DNA of 64,000 nt from Prosopocoilus inquinatus (lineage: Eukaryota > Arthropoda > Insecta > Coleoptera > Lucanidae), in assembly GCA_036172665.1 (NCBI GenBank), contig CM069873.1, positions 43,246,001 through 43,310,000 of the forward strand, written 5' to 3'. The translations under genes were made by a program, and so were the position numbers. Positions 11,921 through 25,732 of the stretch are shown one piece after another. The notes below the pieces were generated by a model, which saw only the letters and a program-made list of their open reading frames with translations, was not told the DNA's origin and did no database searches. Every line of letters begins with the position of its first letter. Positions within the stretch are counted from its first letter, which is position 1.

Positions 11921-13857
11921 CATCACAGGAATAACGCTAATACGTGTTGTTTCATTTAAAACTATTTCCAGCTTCAGCTGCGTCCGAGAACTTCGTATCT
12001 CACATCAAAGTTACTGGAGTCCATCGAAACGCCAAATAACATGATAGATGAGTAAGGATCGATTAGATACATCACAGGAACAACGCTAATACGTGTTGCT
12101 TCGTTTAAAACTATTTCCAGCTCCTGCTGCGCCCAAAAACTTCGTATCTCACATCAGAGTTACTAGAGTCCATCGAAACGTCAAATAACATGATCGATAA
12201 GTAAGGATCGATTAGATACATCACAGGAACAACGCTAATGCGTGTTGTTTCGTTTAAAACTATTTCCAGCTTCTGCTGCGTCCGAGAACTTCTTATCTCA
12301 CATCAGAGTTACTAGAGTCCATCGAAACGTCAAATATCATGATAGATGAGTAAGGATCGATTAGATACATCACAGGAACAACGCTAATGCGTGTTGTTTC
12401 GTTTAAAACTATTTCCAGCTTCTGCTGCGTCCGAAAATTTCGTATGTCACATCAGAGTTACTGGAGTCCATCGAAACGTCAAATATCATGATAGATGAGT
12501 AAGGATCGATTAGATACATCACAGGAACAACGCTAATGCGTGTTGTTTCGTTTAAAACTATTTCCAGCTTCTGCTGCGTCCGAAAATTTCGTATCTCACA
12601 TCAGAGTTACTGGAGTCCATCGAAACGCCAAATAACATGATAGATGAGTAAGGATCGATTAGATACATCACAGGAACAACGCTAATGCGTGTTGTTTCGT
12701 TTAAAACTATTTCCAGCTTCTGCTGCGTCCGAAAATTTCGTATCTCACATTAGAGTTACTGGAGTCCATCGAAACGTCAAATAACATGATAGATGAGTAA
12801 GGATCGATTAGATACATCACAGGAACAACGCTAATGCGTGTTGTTTCGTTTAAAACTATTTCCAGCTTCTGCTGCGTCCGAAAATTTCTTATCTCACATC
12901 AGAGTTACTGGAGTCCATCGAAACGTCAAATAACATGATAGATGAGTAAGGATCGATTAGATACATCACAGGAACAACGCTAATGCGTGTTGTTTCATTT
13001 AAAACTATTTCCAGCTTCAGCTGCGTCCGAGAACTTCGTATCTCACTTCAGAGTTACTGGAGCCCATCCAAACGTCAAATAACATGATAGATGAGTAAGG
13101 ATCGATTACATTCATCACAGTAACAACGCTAATACGTGTTGTTTCGTTTAAAGCTATTTCCAGCTTCTGCTGCGTCCGAAAACGTCGTATCTCACATCAG
13201 AGTTACTGGAGTCCATCGAAACGTCAAATAACATGATAGATAAGTAAGGATCGATTAGATACATCACAGGAACAACGCTAATACGTGTTGTTTCGTTTAA
13301 AATTATTTCCAGCTACTGCTGCGTCCGAAAATTTCGTATCTAACATCAAAGATACTGGAGTCCATCGAAACGCCAAATAACATGATAGATGAGTAAGGAT
13401 CGATTAGATACATCACAGGAACAACGCTAATGCGTGTTGTTTCGTTTAAAACTATTTCCAGCTTCTGCTGCGTCCGAAAATTTCGTATCTCACATTAGAG
13501 TTACTGGAGTCCATCGAAACGTCAAATAACATGATAGATGAGTAAGGATCGATTAGATACATCACAGGAACAACGCTAATGCGTGTTGTTTCGTTTAAAA
13601 CTATTTCCAGCTTCTGCTGCGTCCGAAAATTTCGTATCTCACATTAGAGTTACTGGAGTCCATCGAAACGTCAAATAACATGATAGATGAGTAAGGATCG
13701 ATTAGATACATCACAGGAACAACGCTAATGCGTGTTGTTTCGTTTAAAACTATTTCGAGCTTCTGCTGCGTCCGAAAATTTCGTATCTCACATCAGAGTT
13801 ACTGGAGTCCATCGAAACGTCAAATAACATAGTAGATAAGTAAGGATCGATTAGATA

Positions 13858-14058
13858 CATCACAGGAACAACGCTAATACGTGTTGTTTCATTTAAAACT
13901 ATTTCCAGCTTCAGCTGCGTCCGAGAACTTCGTATCTCACAACAAAAAAACTATTTCCAGCTTCTGCTGCGTCCGAAAATTTCGTATCTCACATTAGAGT
14001 TACTGGAGTCCATCGAAACGTCAAATAACATGATAGATGAGTAAGGATCGATTAGATA
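13858..14058 (+). repeat. Truncated monomer pair (97-bp deletion), copy 1
   Basis: A CACAACAAA-type monomer runs to position 89 and is joined directly to position 38 of the following monomer, giving CACAACAAAAAAACTATTT across 13939-13957. Positions 90-149 and 1-37 are missing (97 bases), leaving 201 bases for two monomers. Both sides of the join lie in A runs (CAAA and AAAAC), as expected for slippage or microhomology joining. The intact form of the same junction is present at about 8792-9089. Confidence 0.93.
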
Positions 14059-14803
14059 CATCATAGGAACAACGCTAATGCGTGTTGTTTCGTTTAAAAC
14101 TATTTCCAGATTCTGCTGCGTCCGAAAATTTCGTATCTCACATTAGAGTTACTGGAGTCCATCGAAACGTCAAATAACATGATAGATAAATAAGGATCGA
14201 TTAGATACATCACAGGAACAACGCTAATACGTGTTGTTTCGTTTAAAACTATTTCCAGCTCCTGCTGCGTCCAAAAACTTCGTATCTCAGATCAGAGTTA
14301 CTAGAGTCCATCGAAACGTCAAATAACATGATAGATGAGTAAGGATCGATTAGATACATCACAGGAACAACGCTAATGCGTGTTGTTTCGTTTAAAACTA
14401 TTTCCAGCTTCTGCTGCGTCCGAAAATTTCGTATCTCACATTAGAGTTACTGGAGTCCATCGAAACGTCAAATAACATGATAGATGGGTAAGGATCGATC
14501 AGATACATCATAGGAACAACGCTAATGCGTGTTGTTTCGTTTAAAACTATTTCCAGCTTCTGCTGCGTCCGAAAATTTCGTATCTCACATTAGAGTTACT
14601 GTAGTCCATCGAAACGTCAAATAACATGATAGATGAGTAAGGATCGATTAGATACATCACAGGAACAACGCTAATGCGTGTTGTTTCGTTTAAAACTATT
14701 TCCAGCTTCTGCTGCGTCCGAAAATTTCGTATCTCACATTAGAGTTACTGGAGTTCATCGAAACGTCAAATAACATGATAGATGAGTAAGGATCGATTAG
14801 ATA

Positions 14804-15697
14804 CATCACAGGAACAACGCTAATGCGTGTTGTTTCGTTTAAAACTATTTCCAGCTTCTGCTGCGTCCGAAAACTTCGTATATCACATCAGAGTTACTAG
14901 AGTCCATCGAAACGTCAAATAACATGATAGATGAGTAAGGATCCATTAGATACATCACAGGAACAACGCTAATGCGTGTTGTTTCATTTAAAACTATTTC
15001 CAGCTTCTGCTGCGTCCGAAAACTTTGTACCTCACATCAGAGTTACTGGAGTCCATCCAAACGTCAAATAACATGATAGATGAGTAAGGATCGATTAGAT
15101 ATATCACAGGAACAACGCTAGTACGTGTTGTTTCATTTAAAACTATTTCCAGCTTCAGCTGCGTCCGAGAACTTCGTATCTCACATCAAAGTTTCTGGAG
15201 TCCATCGAAACGCCAAATAACATGATAGATGAGTAAGGATCGATTAGATACATCACAGGAACAACGCTAATGCGTGTTGTTGCGTTTAAAACTATTTTCA
15301 GCTTCTGCTGCGTCCGAAAATTTCGTATCTCACATTAGAGTTACTGGAGTCCATCGAAACGTGAAATAACATAGTAGCTAAGTAAGGATCGATTAGATAC
15401 ATCACAGGAACAACGCTAATACGTGTTGTTTCGTTCAAAACTATTTCCAGCTTCTGCTGCGTCCGAGAACTTTGTATCTCACATTAGAGTTACTGGAGTC
15501 CATCGAAACGTCAAATAACATGATAGATGAGTAAGGATCGATTAGATACATCACAGGAACAACGCTAATGCGTGTTGTTTCGTTCAAAACTATTTCCAGC
15601 TTCTGCTGCGCCCGAAAATTTCGTATCTCACATCAGAGTTACTGGAGTCCATCCAAACGTCAAATAACATGATAGATGAGTAAGGATCGATTAGATA
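14804..15697. repeat. Set B monomer domain 1
   Basis: Six monomers with set B markers: CGTATATCAC, CTTTGTACCTC, GATATATCAC with CTAGTACG, CACATCAAAGTTTCTGG, GTGAAATAACATAGTAGCTAAG and GTTCAAAAC with AACTTTG. It lies at the end of copy 1 of the 3,628-bp unit and recurs at 18432 by duplication. Confidence 0.8.
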
Positions 15698-18600
15698 CAT
15701 CACAGGAACAACGCTAATACGTGTTGCTTCGTTTAAAACTATTTCCAGCTCCTGCTGCGCCCAAAAACTTCGTATCTCACATCAGAGTTACTAGAGTCCA
15801 TCGAAACGTCAAATAACATGATCGATAAGTAAGGATCGATTAGATACATCACAGGAACAACGCTAATGCGTGTTGTTTCGTTTAAAACTATTTCCAGCTT
15901 CTGCTGCGTCCGAGAACTTCTTATCTCACATCAGAGTTACTAGAGTCCATCGAAACGTCAAATATCATGATAGATGAGTAAGGATCGATTAGATACATCA
16001 CAGGAACAACGCTAATGCGTGTTGTTTCGTTTAAAACTATTTCCAGCTTCTGCTGCGTCCGAAAATTTCGTATGTCACATCAGAGTTACTGGAGTCCATC
16101 GAAACGTCAAATATCATGATAGATGAGTAAGGATCGATTAGATACATCACAGGAACAACGCTAATGCGTGTTGTTTCGTTTAAAACTATTTCCAGCTTCT
16201 GCTGCGTCCGAAAATTTCGTATCTCACATCAGAGTTACTGGAGTCCATCGAAACGCCAAATAACATGATAGATGAGTAAGGATCGATTAGATACATCACA
16301 GGAACAACGCTAATGCGTGTTGTTTCGTTTAAAACTATTTCCAGCTTCTGCTGCGTCCGAAAATTTCGTATCTCACATTAGAGTTACTGGAGTCCATCGA
16401 AACGTCAAATAACATGATAGATGAGTAAGGATCGATTAGATACATCACAGGAACAACGCTAATGCGTGTTGTTTCGTTTAAAACTATTTCCAGCTTCTGC
16501 TGCGTCCGAAAATTTCTTATCTCACATCAGAGTTACTGGAGTCCATCGAAACGTCAAATAACATGATAGATGAGTAAGGATCGATTAGATACATCACAGG
16601 AACAACGCTAATGCGTGTTGTTTCATTTAAAACTATTTCCAGCTTCAGCTGCGTCCGAGAACTTCGTATCTCACTTCAGAGTTACTGGAGCCCATCCAAA
16701 CGTCAAATAACATGATAGATGAGTAAGGATCGATTACATTCATCACAGTAACAACGCTAATACGTGTTGTTTCGTTTAAAGCTATTTCCAGCTTCTGCTG
16801 CGTCCGAAAACGTCGTATCTCACATCAGAGTTACTGGAGTCCATCGAAACGTCAAATAACATGATAGATAAGTAAGGATCGATTAGATACATCACAGGAA
16901 CAACGCTAATACGTGTTGTTTCGTTTAAAATTATTTCCAGCTACTGCTGCGTCCGAAAATTTCGTATCTAACATCAAAGATACTGGAGTCCATCGAAACG
17001 CCAAATAACATGATAGATGAGTAAGGATCGATTAGATACATCACAGGAACAACGCTAATGCGTGTTGTTTCGTTTAAAACTATTTCCAGCTTCTGCTGCG
17101 TCCGAAAATTTCGTATCTCACATTAGAGTTACTGGAGTCCATCGAAACGTCAAATAACATGATAGATGAGTAAGGATCGATTAGATACATCACAGGAACA
17201 ACGCTAATGCGTGTTGTTTCGTTTAAAACTATTTCCAGCTTCTGCTGCGTCCGAAAATTTCGTATCTCACATTAGAGTTACTGGAGTCCATCGAAACGTC
17301 AAATAACATGATAGATGAGTAAGGATCGATTAGATACATCACAGGAACAACGCTAATGCGTGTTGTTTCGTTTAAAACTATTTCGAGCTTCTGCTGCGTC
17401 CGAAAATTTCGTATCTCACATCAGAGTTACTGGAGTCCATCGAAACGTCAAATAACATAGTAGATAAGTAAGGATCGATTAGATACATCACAGGAACAAC
17501 GCTAATACGTGTTGTTTCATTTAAAACTATTTCCAGCTTCAGCTGCGTCCGAGAACTTCGTATCTCACAACAAAAAAACTATTTCCAGCTTCTGCTGCGT
17601 CCGAAAATTTCGTATCTCACATTAGAGTTACTGGAGTCCATCGAAACGTCAAATAACATGATAGATGAGTAAGGATCGATTAGATACATCATAGGAACAA
17701 CGCTAATGCGTGTTGTTTCGTTTAAAACTATTTCCAGATTCTGCTGCGTCCGAAAATTTCGTATCTCACATTAGAGTTACTGGAGTCCATCGAAACGTCA
17801 AATAACATGATAGATAAATAAGGATCGATTAGATACATCACAGGAACAACGCTAATACGTGTTGTTTCGTTTAAAACTATTTCCAGCTCCTGCTGCGTCC
17901 AAAAACTTCGTATCTCAGATCAGAGTTACTAGAGTCCATCGAAACGTCAAATAACATGATAGATGAGTAAGGATCGATTAGATACATCACAGGAACAACG
18001 CTAATGCGTGTTGTTTCGTTTAAAACTATTTCCAGCTTCTGCTGCGTCCGAAAATTTCGTATCTCACATTAGAGTTACTGGAGTCCATCGAAACGTCAAA
18101 TAACATGATAGATGGGTAAGGATCGATCAGATACATCATAGGAACAACGCTAATGCGTGTTGTTTCGTTTAAAACTATTTCCAGCTTCTGCTGCGTCCGA
18201 AAATTTCGTATCTCACATTAGAGTTACTGTAGTCCATCGAAACGTCAAATAACATGATAGATGAGTAAGGATCGATTAGATACATCACAGGAACAACGCT
18301 AATGCGTGTTGTTTCGTTTAAAACTATTTCCAGCTTCTGCTGCGTCCGAAAATTTCGTATCTCACATTAGAGTTACTGGAGTTCATCGAAACGTCAAATA
18401 ACATGATAGATGAGTAAGGATCGATTAGATACATCACAGGAACAACGCTAATGCGTGTTGTTTCGTTTAAAACTATTTCCAGCTTCTGCTGCGTCCGAAA
18501 ACTTCGTATATCACATCAGAGTTACTAGAGTCCATCGAAACGTCAAATAACATGATAGATGAGTAAGGATCCATTAGATACATCACAGGAACAACGCTAA

Positions 18601-19325
18601 TGCGTGTTGTTTCATTTAAAACTATTTCCAGCTTCTGCTGCGTCCGAAAACTTTGTACCTCACATCAGAGTTACTGGAGTCCATCCAAACGTCAAATAAC
18701 ATGATAGATGAGTAAGGATCGATTAGATATATCACAGGAACAACGCTAGTACGTGTTGTTTCATTTAAAACTATTTCCAGCTTCAGCTGCGTCCGAGAAC
18801 TTCGTATCTCACATCAAAGTTTCTGGAGTCCATCGAAACGCCAAATAACATGATAGATGAGTAAGGATCGATTAGATACATCACAGGAACAACGCTAATG
18901 CGTGTTGTTTCGTTTAAAACTATTTCCAGCTTCTGCTGCGTCCGAAAATTTCGTATCTCACATTAGAGTTACTGGAGTCCATCGAAACGTGAAATAACAT
19001 AGTAGCTAAGTAAGGATCGATTAGATACATCACAGGAACAACGCTAATACGTGTTGTTTCGTTCAAAACTATTTCCAGCTTCTGCTGCGTCCGAGAACTT
19101 TGTATCTCACATTAGAGTTACTGGAGTCCATCGAAACGTCAAATAACATGATAGATGAGTAAGGATCGATTAGATACATCACAGGAACAACGCTAATGCG
19201 TGTTGTTTCGTTCAAAACTATTTCCAGCTTCTGCTGCGCCCGAAAATTTCGTATCTCACATCAGAGTTACTGGAGTCCATCCAAACGTCAAATAACATGA
19301 TAGATGAGTAAGGATCGATTAGATA
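15698..19325 (+). repeat. 3,628-bp higher-order unit, copy 2
   Basis: Direct tandem copy of 12070-15697, including the rare TTCTTATCTC variants, the 97-bp deletion (17575) and GTGAAATAACATAGTAGCTAAG near 18989. The match ends near 19353, where this array reads TTGTTTCGTTC and the first copy reads TTGCTTCGTTT. Confidence 0.92.
17486..17686 (+). repeat. Truncated monomer pair (97-bp deletion), copy 2
   Basis: Same join as at 13858-14058, 3,628 bases downstream, carried by the second copy of the 3,628-bp unit. Both flanks match the first copy. Confidence 0.93.
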
Positions 19326-20517
19326 CATCACAGGAACAACGCTAATACGTGTTGTTTCGTTCAAAACTATTTCCAGCTTCTGCTGCGTCCGAGAACATTG
19401 TATCTCACATCAGAGTTACTGGAGTCCATCCAAACGTCAAATAACATGATAGATGAGTAAGGATCGATTAGATACATCACAGGAACAACGTTAATACGTG
19501 TTATTTCATTTAAAACTATTTCCAGCTTCAGCTGCCTCCGAGAACTTCGTATCTCACATCAAAGTTTCTGGAGTCCATCGAAACGCCAAATAACATGATA
19601 GATGAGTAAGGATCGATTAGATACATCACAGGAACAACGCTAATGCGTGTTGTTTCGTTTAAAACTATTTCCAGCTCCTGCTGCGTCCAAAAACTTCGTA
19701 TATCACATCAGAGTTACTAGAGTCCATCGAAACGTCAAATAACATGATAGATGAGTAAGGATTCATTAGATACATCACAGGAACAACGCTAATGCGTGTT
19801 GTTTCATTTAAAACTATTTCCAGCTTCTGCTGCGTCCGAAATCTTTGTACCTCACATCAGAGTTACTGGAGTCCATCCAAACGTCAAATAACATGATAGA
19901 TGAGTAAGGATCGATTAGATATATCACAGGAACAACGCTAGTACGTGTTGTTTCATTTAAAACTATTTCCAGCTTCAGCTGCGTCCGAGAACTTCGAATC
20001 TCACTTCAGAGTTACTGGAGCCCATCCAAACGTCAAATAACATGATAGATGAGTAAGGATCGATTACATACATCACAGGAACAACGCTAGTGCGTGTTGT
20101 TTCGTTTAAAACTATTTCCAGCTTCTGCTGCGTCCGAAAATTTCGTATCAAACATCAAAGTTACTGGAGTCCATCGAAACGCCAAATAACATGATAGATG
20201 AGTAAGGATCGATTAGATACATCACAGGAACAACGCTAATACGTGTTGCTTCGTTTAAAACTATTTCCAGCTTCTGCTGCGTCCGAAAATTTCGTATCTC
20301 ACATTAGAGTTACTGGAGTCCATCGAAACGTCAAATAAGATGATAGATGAGTAAGGATCGATTAGATACATCACAGGAACAACGCTAATGCGTGTTGTTT
20401 CGTTTAAAACTATTTCCAGCTTCTGCTGCGTCCGAAAATTTCGTATCTCACATTAGAGTTACTGGAGTCCATCGAAACGTCAAATAACATGATAGATGAG
20501 TAAGGATCGATTAGATA
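18283..20517 (+). repeat. 15-monomer higher-order unit, copy 1 (2,235 bp)
   Basis: Fifteen mostly set B monomers. Markers shared with copy 2: GGAGTTCATCG at 18381 and 20616, GAGAACATTG at 19391 and 21626, the GCTGCCTCC monomer, GATTCATTAG, and AAATAAGATG. The unit overlaps the end of the 3,628-bp copy, so it was duplicated from a segment that already contained that junction. The match starts after the CTGTAGTCC difference near 18229. Confidence 0.91.
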
Positions 20518-22305
20518 CATCACAGGAACAACGCTAATGCGTGTTGTTTCGTTTAAAACTATTTCCAGCTTCTGCTGCGTCCGAAAATTTCGTATCTCAC
20601 ATTAGAGTTACTGGAGTTCATCGAAACGTCAAATAACATGATAGATGAGTAAGGATCGATTAGATACATCACAGGAACAACGCTAATGCGTGTTGTTTCG
20701 TTTAAAACTATTTCCAGCTTCTGCTGCGTCCGAAAACTTCGTATATCACATCAGAGTTACTAGAGTCCATCGAAACGTCAAATAACATGATAGATGAGTA
20801 AGGATCCATTAGATACATCACAGGAACAACGCTAATGCGTGTTGTTTCATTTAAAACTATTTCCAGCTTCTGCTGCGTCCGAAAACTTTGTACCTCACAT
20901 CAGAGTTACTGGAGTCCATCCAAACGTCAAATAACATGATAGATGAGTAAGGATCGATTAGATATATCACAGGAACAACGCTAGTACGTGTTGTTTCATT
21001 TAAAACTATTTCCAGCTTCAGCTGCGTCCGAGAACTTCGTATCTCACATCAAAGTTTCTGGAGTCCATCGAAACGCCAAATAACATGATAGATGAGTAAG
21101 GATCGATTAGATACATCACAGGAACAACGCTAATGCGTGTTGTTTCGTTTAAAACTATTTCCAGCTTCTGCTGCGTCCGAAAATTTCGTATCTCACATTA
21201 GAGTTACTGGAGTCCATCGAAACGTGAAATAACATAGTAGCTAAGTAAGGATCGATTAGATACATCACAGGAACAACGCTAATACGTGTTGTTTCGTTCA
21301 AAACTATTTCCAGCTTCTGCTGCGTCCGAGAACTTTGTATCTCACATTAGAGTTACTGGAGTCCATCGAAACGTCAAATAACATGATAGATGAGTAAGGA
21401 TCGATTAGATACATCACAGGAACAACGCTAATGCGTGTTGTTTCGTTCAAAACTATTTCCAGCTTCTGCTGCGCCCGAAAATTTCGTATCTCACATCAGA
21501 GTTACTGGAGTCCATCCAAACGTCAAATAACATGATAGATGAGTAAGGATCGATTAGATACATCACAGGAACAACGCTAATACGTGTTGTTTCGTTCAAA
21601 ACTATTTCCAGCTTCTGCTGCGTCCGAGAACATTGTATCTCACATCAGAGTTACTGGAGTCCATCCAAACGTCAAATAACATGATAGATGAGTAAGGATC
21701 GATTAGATACATCACAGGAACAACGTTAATACGTGTTATTTCATTTAAAACTATTTCCAGCTTCAGCTGCCTCCGAGAACTTCGTATCTCACATCAAAGT
21801 TTCTGGAGTCCATCGAAACGCCAAATAACATGATAGATGAGTAAGGATCGATTAGATACATCACAGGAACAACGCTAATGCGTGTTGTTTCGTTTAAAAC
21901 TATTTCCAGCTCCTGCTGCGTCCAAAAACTTCGTATATCACATCAGAGTTACTAGAGTCCATCGAAACGTCAAATAACATGATAGATGAGTAAGGATTCA
22001 TTAGATACATCACAGGAACAACGCTAATGCGTGTTGTTTCATTTAAAACTATTTCCAGCTTCTGCTGCGTCCGAAATCTTTGTACCTCACATCAGAGTTA
22101 CTGGAGTCCATCCAAACGTCAAATAACATGATAGATGAGTAAGGATCGATTAGATATATCACAGGAACAACGCTAGTACGTGTTGTTTCATTTAAAACTA
22201 TTTCCAGCTTCAGCTGCGTCCGAGAACTTCGAATCTCACTTCAGAGTTACTGGAGCCCATCCAAACGTCAAATAACATGATAGATGAGTAAGGATCGATT
22301 ACATA
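18432..22305. repeat. Set B monomer domain 2
   Basis: Almost all monomers carry set B markers (GTTCAAAAC, AACTTTG or AACATTG, GATATATCAC, GTTTCTGG, GTAGCTAAG). Further types appear here: GCTGCCTCC with GTTATTTCATTT, and GCGCCCGAAAATT. A few set A monomers are embedded at about 20.1-20.5 kb through the 15-monomer duplication. The two-monomer marker does not occur. Confidence 0.8.
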
Positions 22306-22752
22306 CATCACAGGAACAACGCTAGTGCGTGTTGTTTCGTTTAAAACTATTTCCAGCTTCTGCTGCGTCCGAAAATTTCGTATCAAACATCAAAGTTACT
22401 GGAGTCCATCGAAACGCCAAATAACATGATAGATGAGTAAGGATCGATTAGATACATCACAGGAACAACGCTAATACGTGTTGCTTCGTTTAAAACTATT
22501 TCCAGCTTCTGCTGCGTCCGAAAATTTCGTATCTCACATTAGAGTTACTGGAGTCCATCGAAACGTCAAATAAGATGATAGATGAGTAAGGATCGATTAG
22601 ATACATCACAGGAACAACGCTAATGCGTGTTGTTTCGTTTAAAACTATTTCCAGCTTCTGCTGCGTCCGAAAATTTCGTATCTCACATTAGAGTTACTGG
22701 AGTCCATCGAAACGTCAAATAACATGATAGATGAGTAAGGATCGATTAGATA
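20518..22752 (+). repeat. 15-monomer higher-order unit, copy 2 (2,235 bp)
   Basis: Direct tandem copy of 18283-20517. I noticed no substitutions on reading. The match runs on to about 22837, where CACATCAG replaces CACATTAG. Confidence 0.91.
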
Positions 22753-23646
22753 CATCACAGGAACAACGCTAATGCGTGTTGTTTCGTTTAAAACTATTTC
22801 CAGCTTCTGCTGCGTCCGAAAATTTCGTATCTCACATCAGAGTTACTGGAGTCCATCGAAACGTCAAACAACATAGTAGATAAGTAAGGATCGATTAGAT
22901 ACATCACAGGAACAACGCTAATACGTGTTGTTTCATTTAAAACTATTTCCAGCTTCAGCTGCGTCCGAGAACTTCGTATCTCACAACAAAGTTACTGGAG
23001 TCCATCGAAACGCCAAATAACATGATAGATGAGTAAGGATCGATTAGATACATCACAGGAACAACGCTAATGCGTGTTGTTTCGTTTAAAACTATTTCCA
23101 GCTTCTGCTGCGTCCGAAAATTTCGTATCTCACATTAGAGTTACTGGAGTCCATCGAAACGTCAAATAACATGATAGATGGGTAAGGATCGATCAGATAC
23201 ATCATAGGAACAACGCTAATGCGTGTTGTTTCGTTTAAAACTATTTCCAGCTTCTGCTGCGTCCGAAAATTTCGTATCTCACATTAGAGTTACTGTAGTC
23301 CATCGAAACGTCAAATAACATGATAGATGAGTAAGGATCGATTAGATACATCACAGGAACAACGCTAATGCGTGTTGTTTCGTTTAAAACTATTTCGAGC
23401 TTCTGCTGCGTCCGAAAATTTCGTATCTCACATCAGAGTTACTGGAGTCCATCGAAACGTCAAATAACATAGTAGATAAGTAAGGATCGATTAGATACAT
23501 CACAGGAACAACGCTAATACGTGTTGTTTCATTTAAAACTATTTCCAGCTTCAGCTGCGTCCGAGAACTTCGTATCTCACAACAAAGTTACTGGAGTCCA
23601 TCGAAACGCCAAATAACATGATAGATGAGTAAGGATCGATTAGATA
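22753..23646 (+). repeat. Six set A monomers without an assigned tandem partner
   Basis: Holds a plain monomer with AAACAACATAGTAG, a CACAACAAAG monomer, the GATGGG and CTGTAGTCC monomers, a TTTCGAGC monomer and a second CACAACAAAG monomer. Each type occurs elsewhere, but I did not find this exact order in tandem. It bridges the 15-monomer duplication and the mosaic region. Satellite only. Confidence 0.75.
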
Positions 23647-24838
23647 CATCACAGGAACAACGCCAATGCGTGTTGTTTCATTTAAAACTATTTCCAGCTT
23701 CAGCTGCGTCCGAGAACTTCGTATCTCACTTCAGAGTTACTGGAGCCCATCCAAACGTCAAATAACATGATAGATGAGTAAGGATCGATTACATTCATCA
23801 CAGGAACAACGCTAATACGTGTTGTTTCGTTTAAAACTATTTCCAGCTTCTGCTGCGTCCGAAAATTTCGTATCTCACATTAGAGTTACTGGAGTCCATC
23901 GAAACGTCAAATAACATGATAGATGAGTAAGGATCGATTAGATACATCACAGGAACAACGCTAATGCGTGTTGTTTCGTTTAAAACTATTTCCAGCTTCT
24001 GCTGCGTCCGAAAATTTCGTATCTCACATTAGAGTTACTGGAGTCCATCGAAACGTCAAATAACATGATAGATGAGTAAGGATCGATTAGATACATCACA
24101 GGAACAACGCTAATGCGTGTTGTTTCGTTTAAAACTATTTCCAGCTTCTGCTGCGTCCGAAAATTTCGTATCTCACATCAGAGTTACTGGAGTCCATCGA
24201 AACGTCAAATAACATGATAGATGAGTAAGGATCGATTAGATACATCACAGGAACAACGCTAATGCGTGTTGTTTCATTTAAAACTATTTCCAGCTTCAGC
24301 TGCGTCCGAGAACTTCGTATCTCACTTCAGAGTTACTGGAGCCCATCCAAACGTCAAATAACATGATAGATGAGTAAGGATCGATTACATTCATCACAGT
24401 AACAACGCTAATACGTGTTGTTTCGTTTAAAGCTATTTCCAGCTTCTGCTGCGTCCGAAAACGTCGTATCTCACATCAGAGTTACTGGAGTCCATCGAAA
24501 CGTCAAATAACATGATAGATAAGTAAGGATCGATTAGATACATCACAGGAACAACGCTAATACGTGTTGTTTCGTTTAAAATTATTTCCAGCTTCTGCTG
24601 CGTCCGAAAATTTCGTATCTAACATCAAAGATACTGGAGTCCATCGAAACGTCAAATAACATGATAGATGAGTAAGGATCGATTAGATACATCACAGGAA
24701 CAACGCTAATGCGTGTTGTTTCGTTTAAAACTATTTCCAGCTTCTGCTGCGACCGAAAATTTCGTATCTCACATTAGAGTTACTGGAGTCCATCGAAACG
24801 TCAAATAACATGATAGATGAGTAAGGATCGATTAGATA
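23647..24838 (+). repeat. 8-monomer segment, copy 1 of a 4,470-bp-spaced pair
   Basis: Begins with the rare CGCCAATGCG monomer (23661), which recurs at 28131, exactly 4,470 bases on. Apart from that first monomer's variants, the segment also matches 7302-8493 at an offset of 16,345 bases, so it derives from the same lineage as the first higher-order unit. Confidence 0.87.
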
Positions 24839-24987
24839 CATCACAGGAACAACGCTAATACGTGTTGTTTCGTTTAAAACTATTTCCAGCTTCTGCTGCG
24901 TCCGAAAATTTCGTATCTCACATTAGAGTTACTGGAGTCCATCGAAACGTCAAATAACATGATAGATGAGTAAGGATCGATTAGATA

Positions 24988-25732
24988 CATCACAGGAACA
25001 ACGCTAATGCGTGTTGTTTCGTTTAAAACTATTTCGAGCTTCTGCTGCGTCCGAAAATTTCGTAACTCACATCAGAGTTACTGGAGTCCATCGAAACGTC
25101 AAATAACATAGTAGATAAGTAAGGATCGATTAGATACATCACAGGAACAACGCTAATACGTGTTGTTTCATTTAAAACTATTTCCAGCTTCAGCTGCGTC
25201 CGAGAACTTCGTATCTCACAACAAAGTTACTGGAGTCCATCGAAACGCCAAATAACATGATAGATGAGTAAGGATCGATTAGATACATCACAGGAACAAC
25301 GCTAATGCGTGTTGTTTCGTTTAAAACTATTTCCAGCTTCTGCTGCGTCCGAAAATTTCGTATCTCACATTAGAGTTACTGGAGTCCATCGAAACGTCAA
25401 ATAACATGATAGATGAGTAAGGATCGATTAGATACATCATAGGAACAACGCTAATGCGTGTTGTTTCGTTTAAAACTATTTCCAGCTTCTGCTGCGTCCG
25501 AAAATTTCGTATCTCACATTAGAGTTACTGGAGTCCATCGAAACGTCAAATAAAATGATAGATAAATAAGGATCGATTAGATACATCACAGGAACAACGC
25601 TAATACGTGTTGTTTCGTTTAAAACTATTTCCAGCTCCTGCTGCGTCCAAAAACTTCGTATCTCAGATCAAAGTTACTAGAGTCCATCGAAACGTCAAAT
25701 AACATGATAGATGAGTAAGGATCGATTAGATA
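24988..25732 (+). repeat. Single-copy form of the 5-monomer segment
   Basis: The same five monomers that are tandemly duplicated at 8643-10132 occur here once, with matching flanks on both sides: upstream at an offset of 16,345 and downstream at 15,600, a difference of 745. One private change is TAACTCAC near 25064. The pair of loci records an expanded and an unexpanded state. Confidence 0.88.

Larger units (their letters stand above)
12070..15697 (+). repeat. 3,628-bp higher-order unit, copy 1
   Basis: The unit is 24 monomers plus 52 bases because it contains the 97-bp internal deletion at 13947. It starts with the GCTTCG / TCCTGC / GCGCCCAAAAACT monomer of the five-monomer cassette, runs through set A monomers, and enters set B at about 14804. 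Differences seen from copy 2: G at 15282 (T there) and T at 15298 (C there). The match begins just before 12070, after a GCC/GTC difference near 12032. Confidence 0.92.

Noticed and set aside
13939..13957. Poly-A run as the tail of a retroposon insertion
   Set aside because: The seven A bases are fully explained by CAAA joined to AAAAC from two monomers. No inserted sequence or target-site duplication is present.
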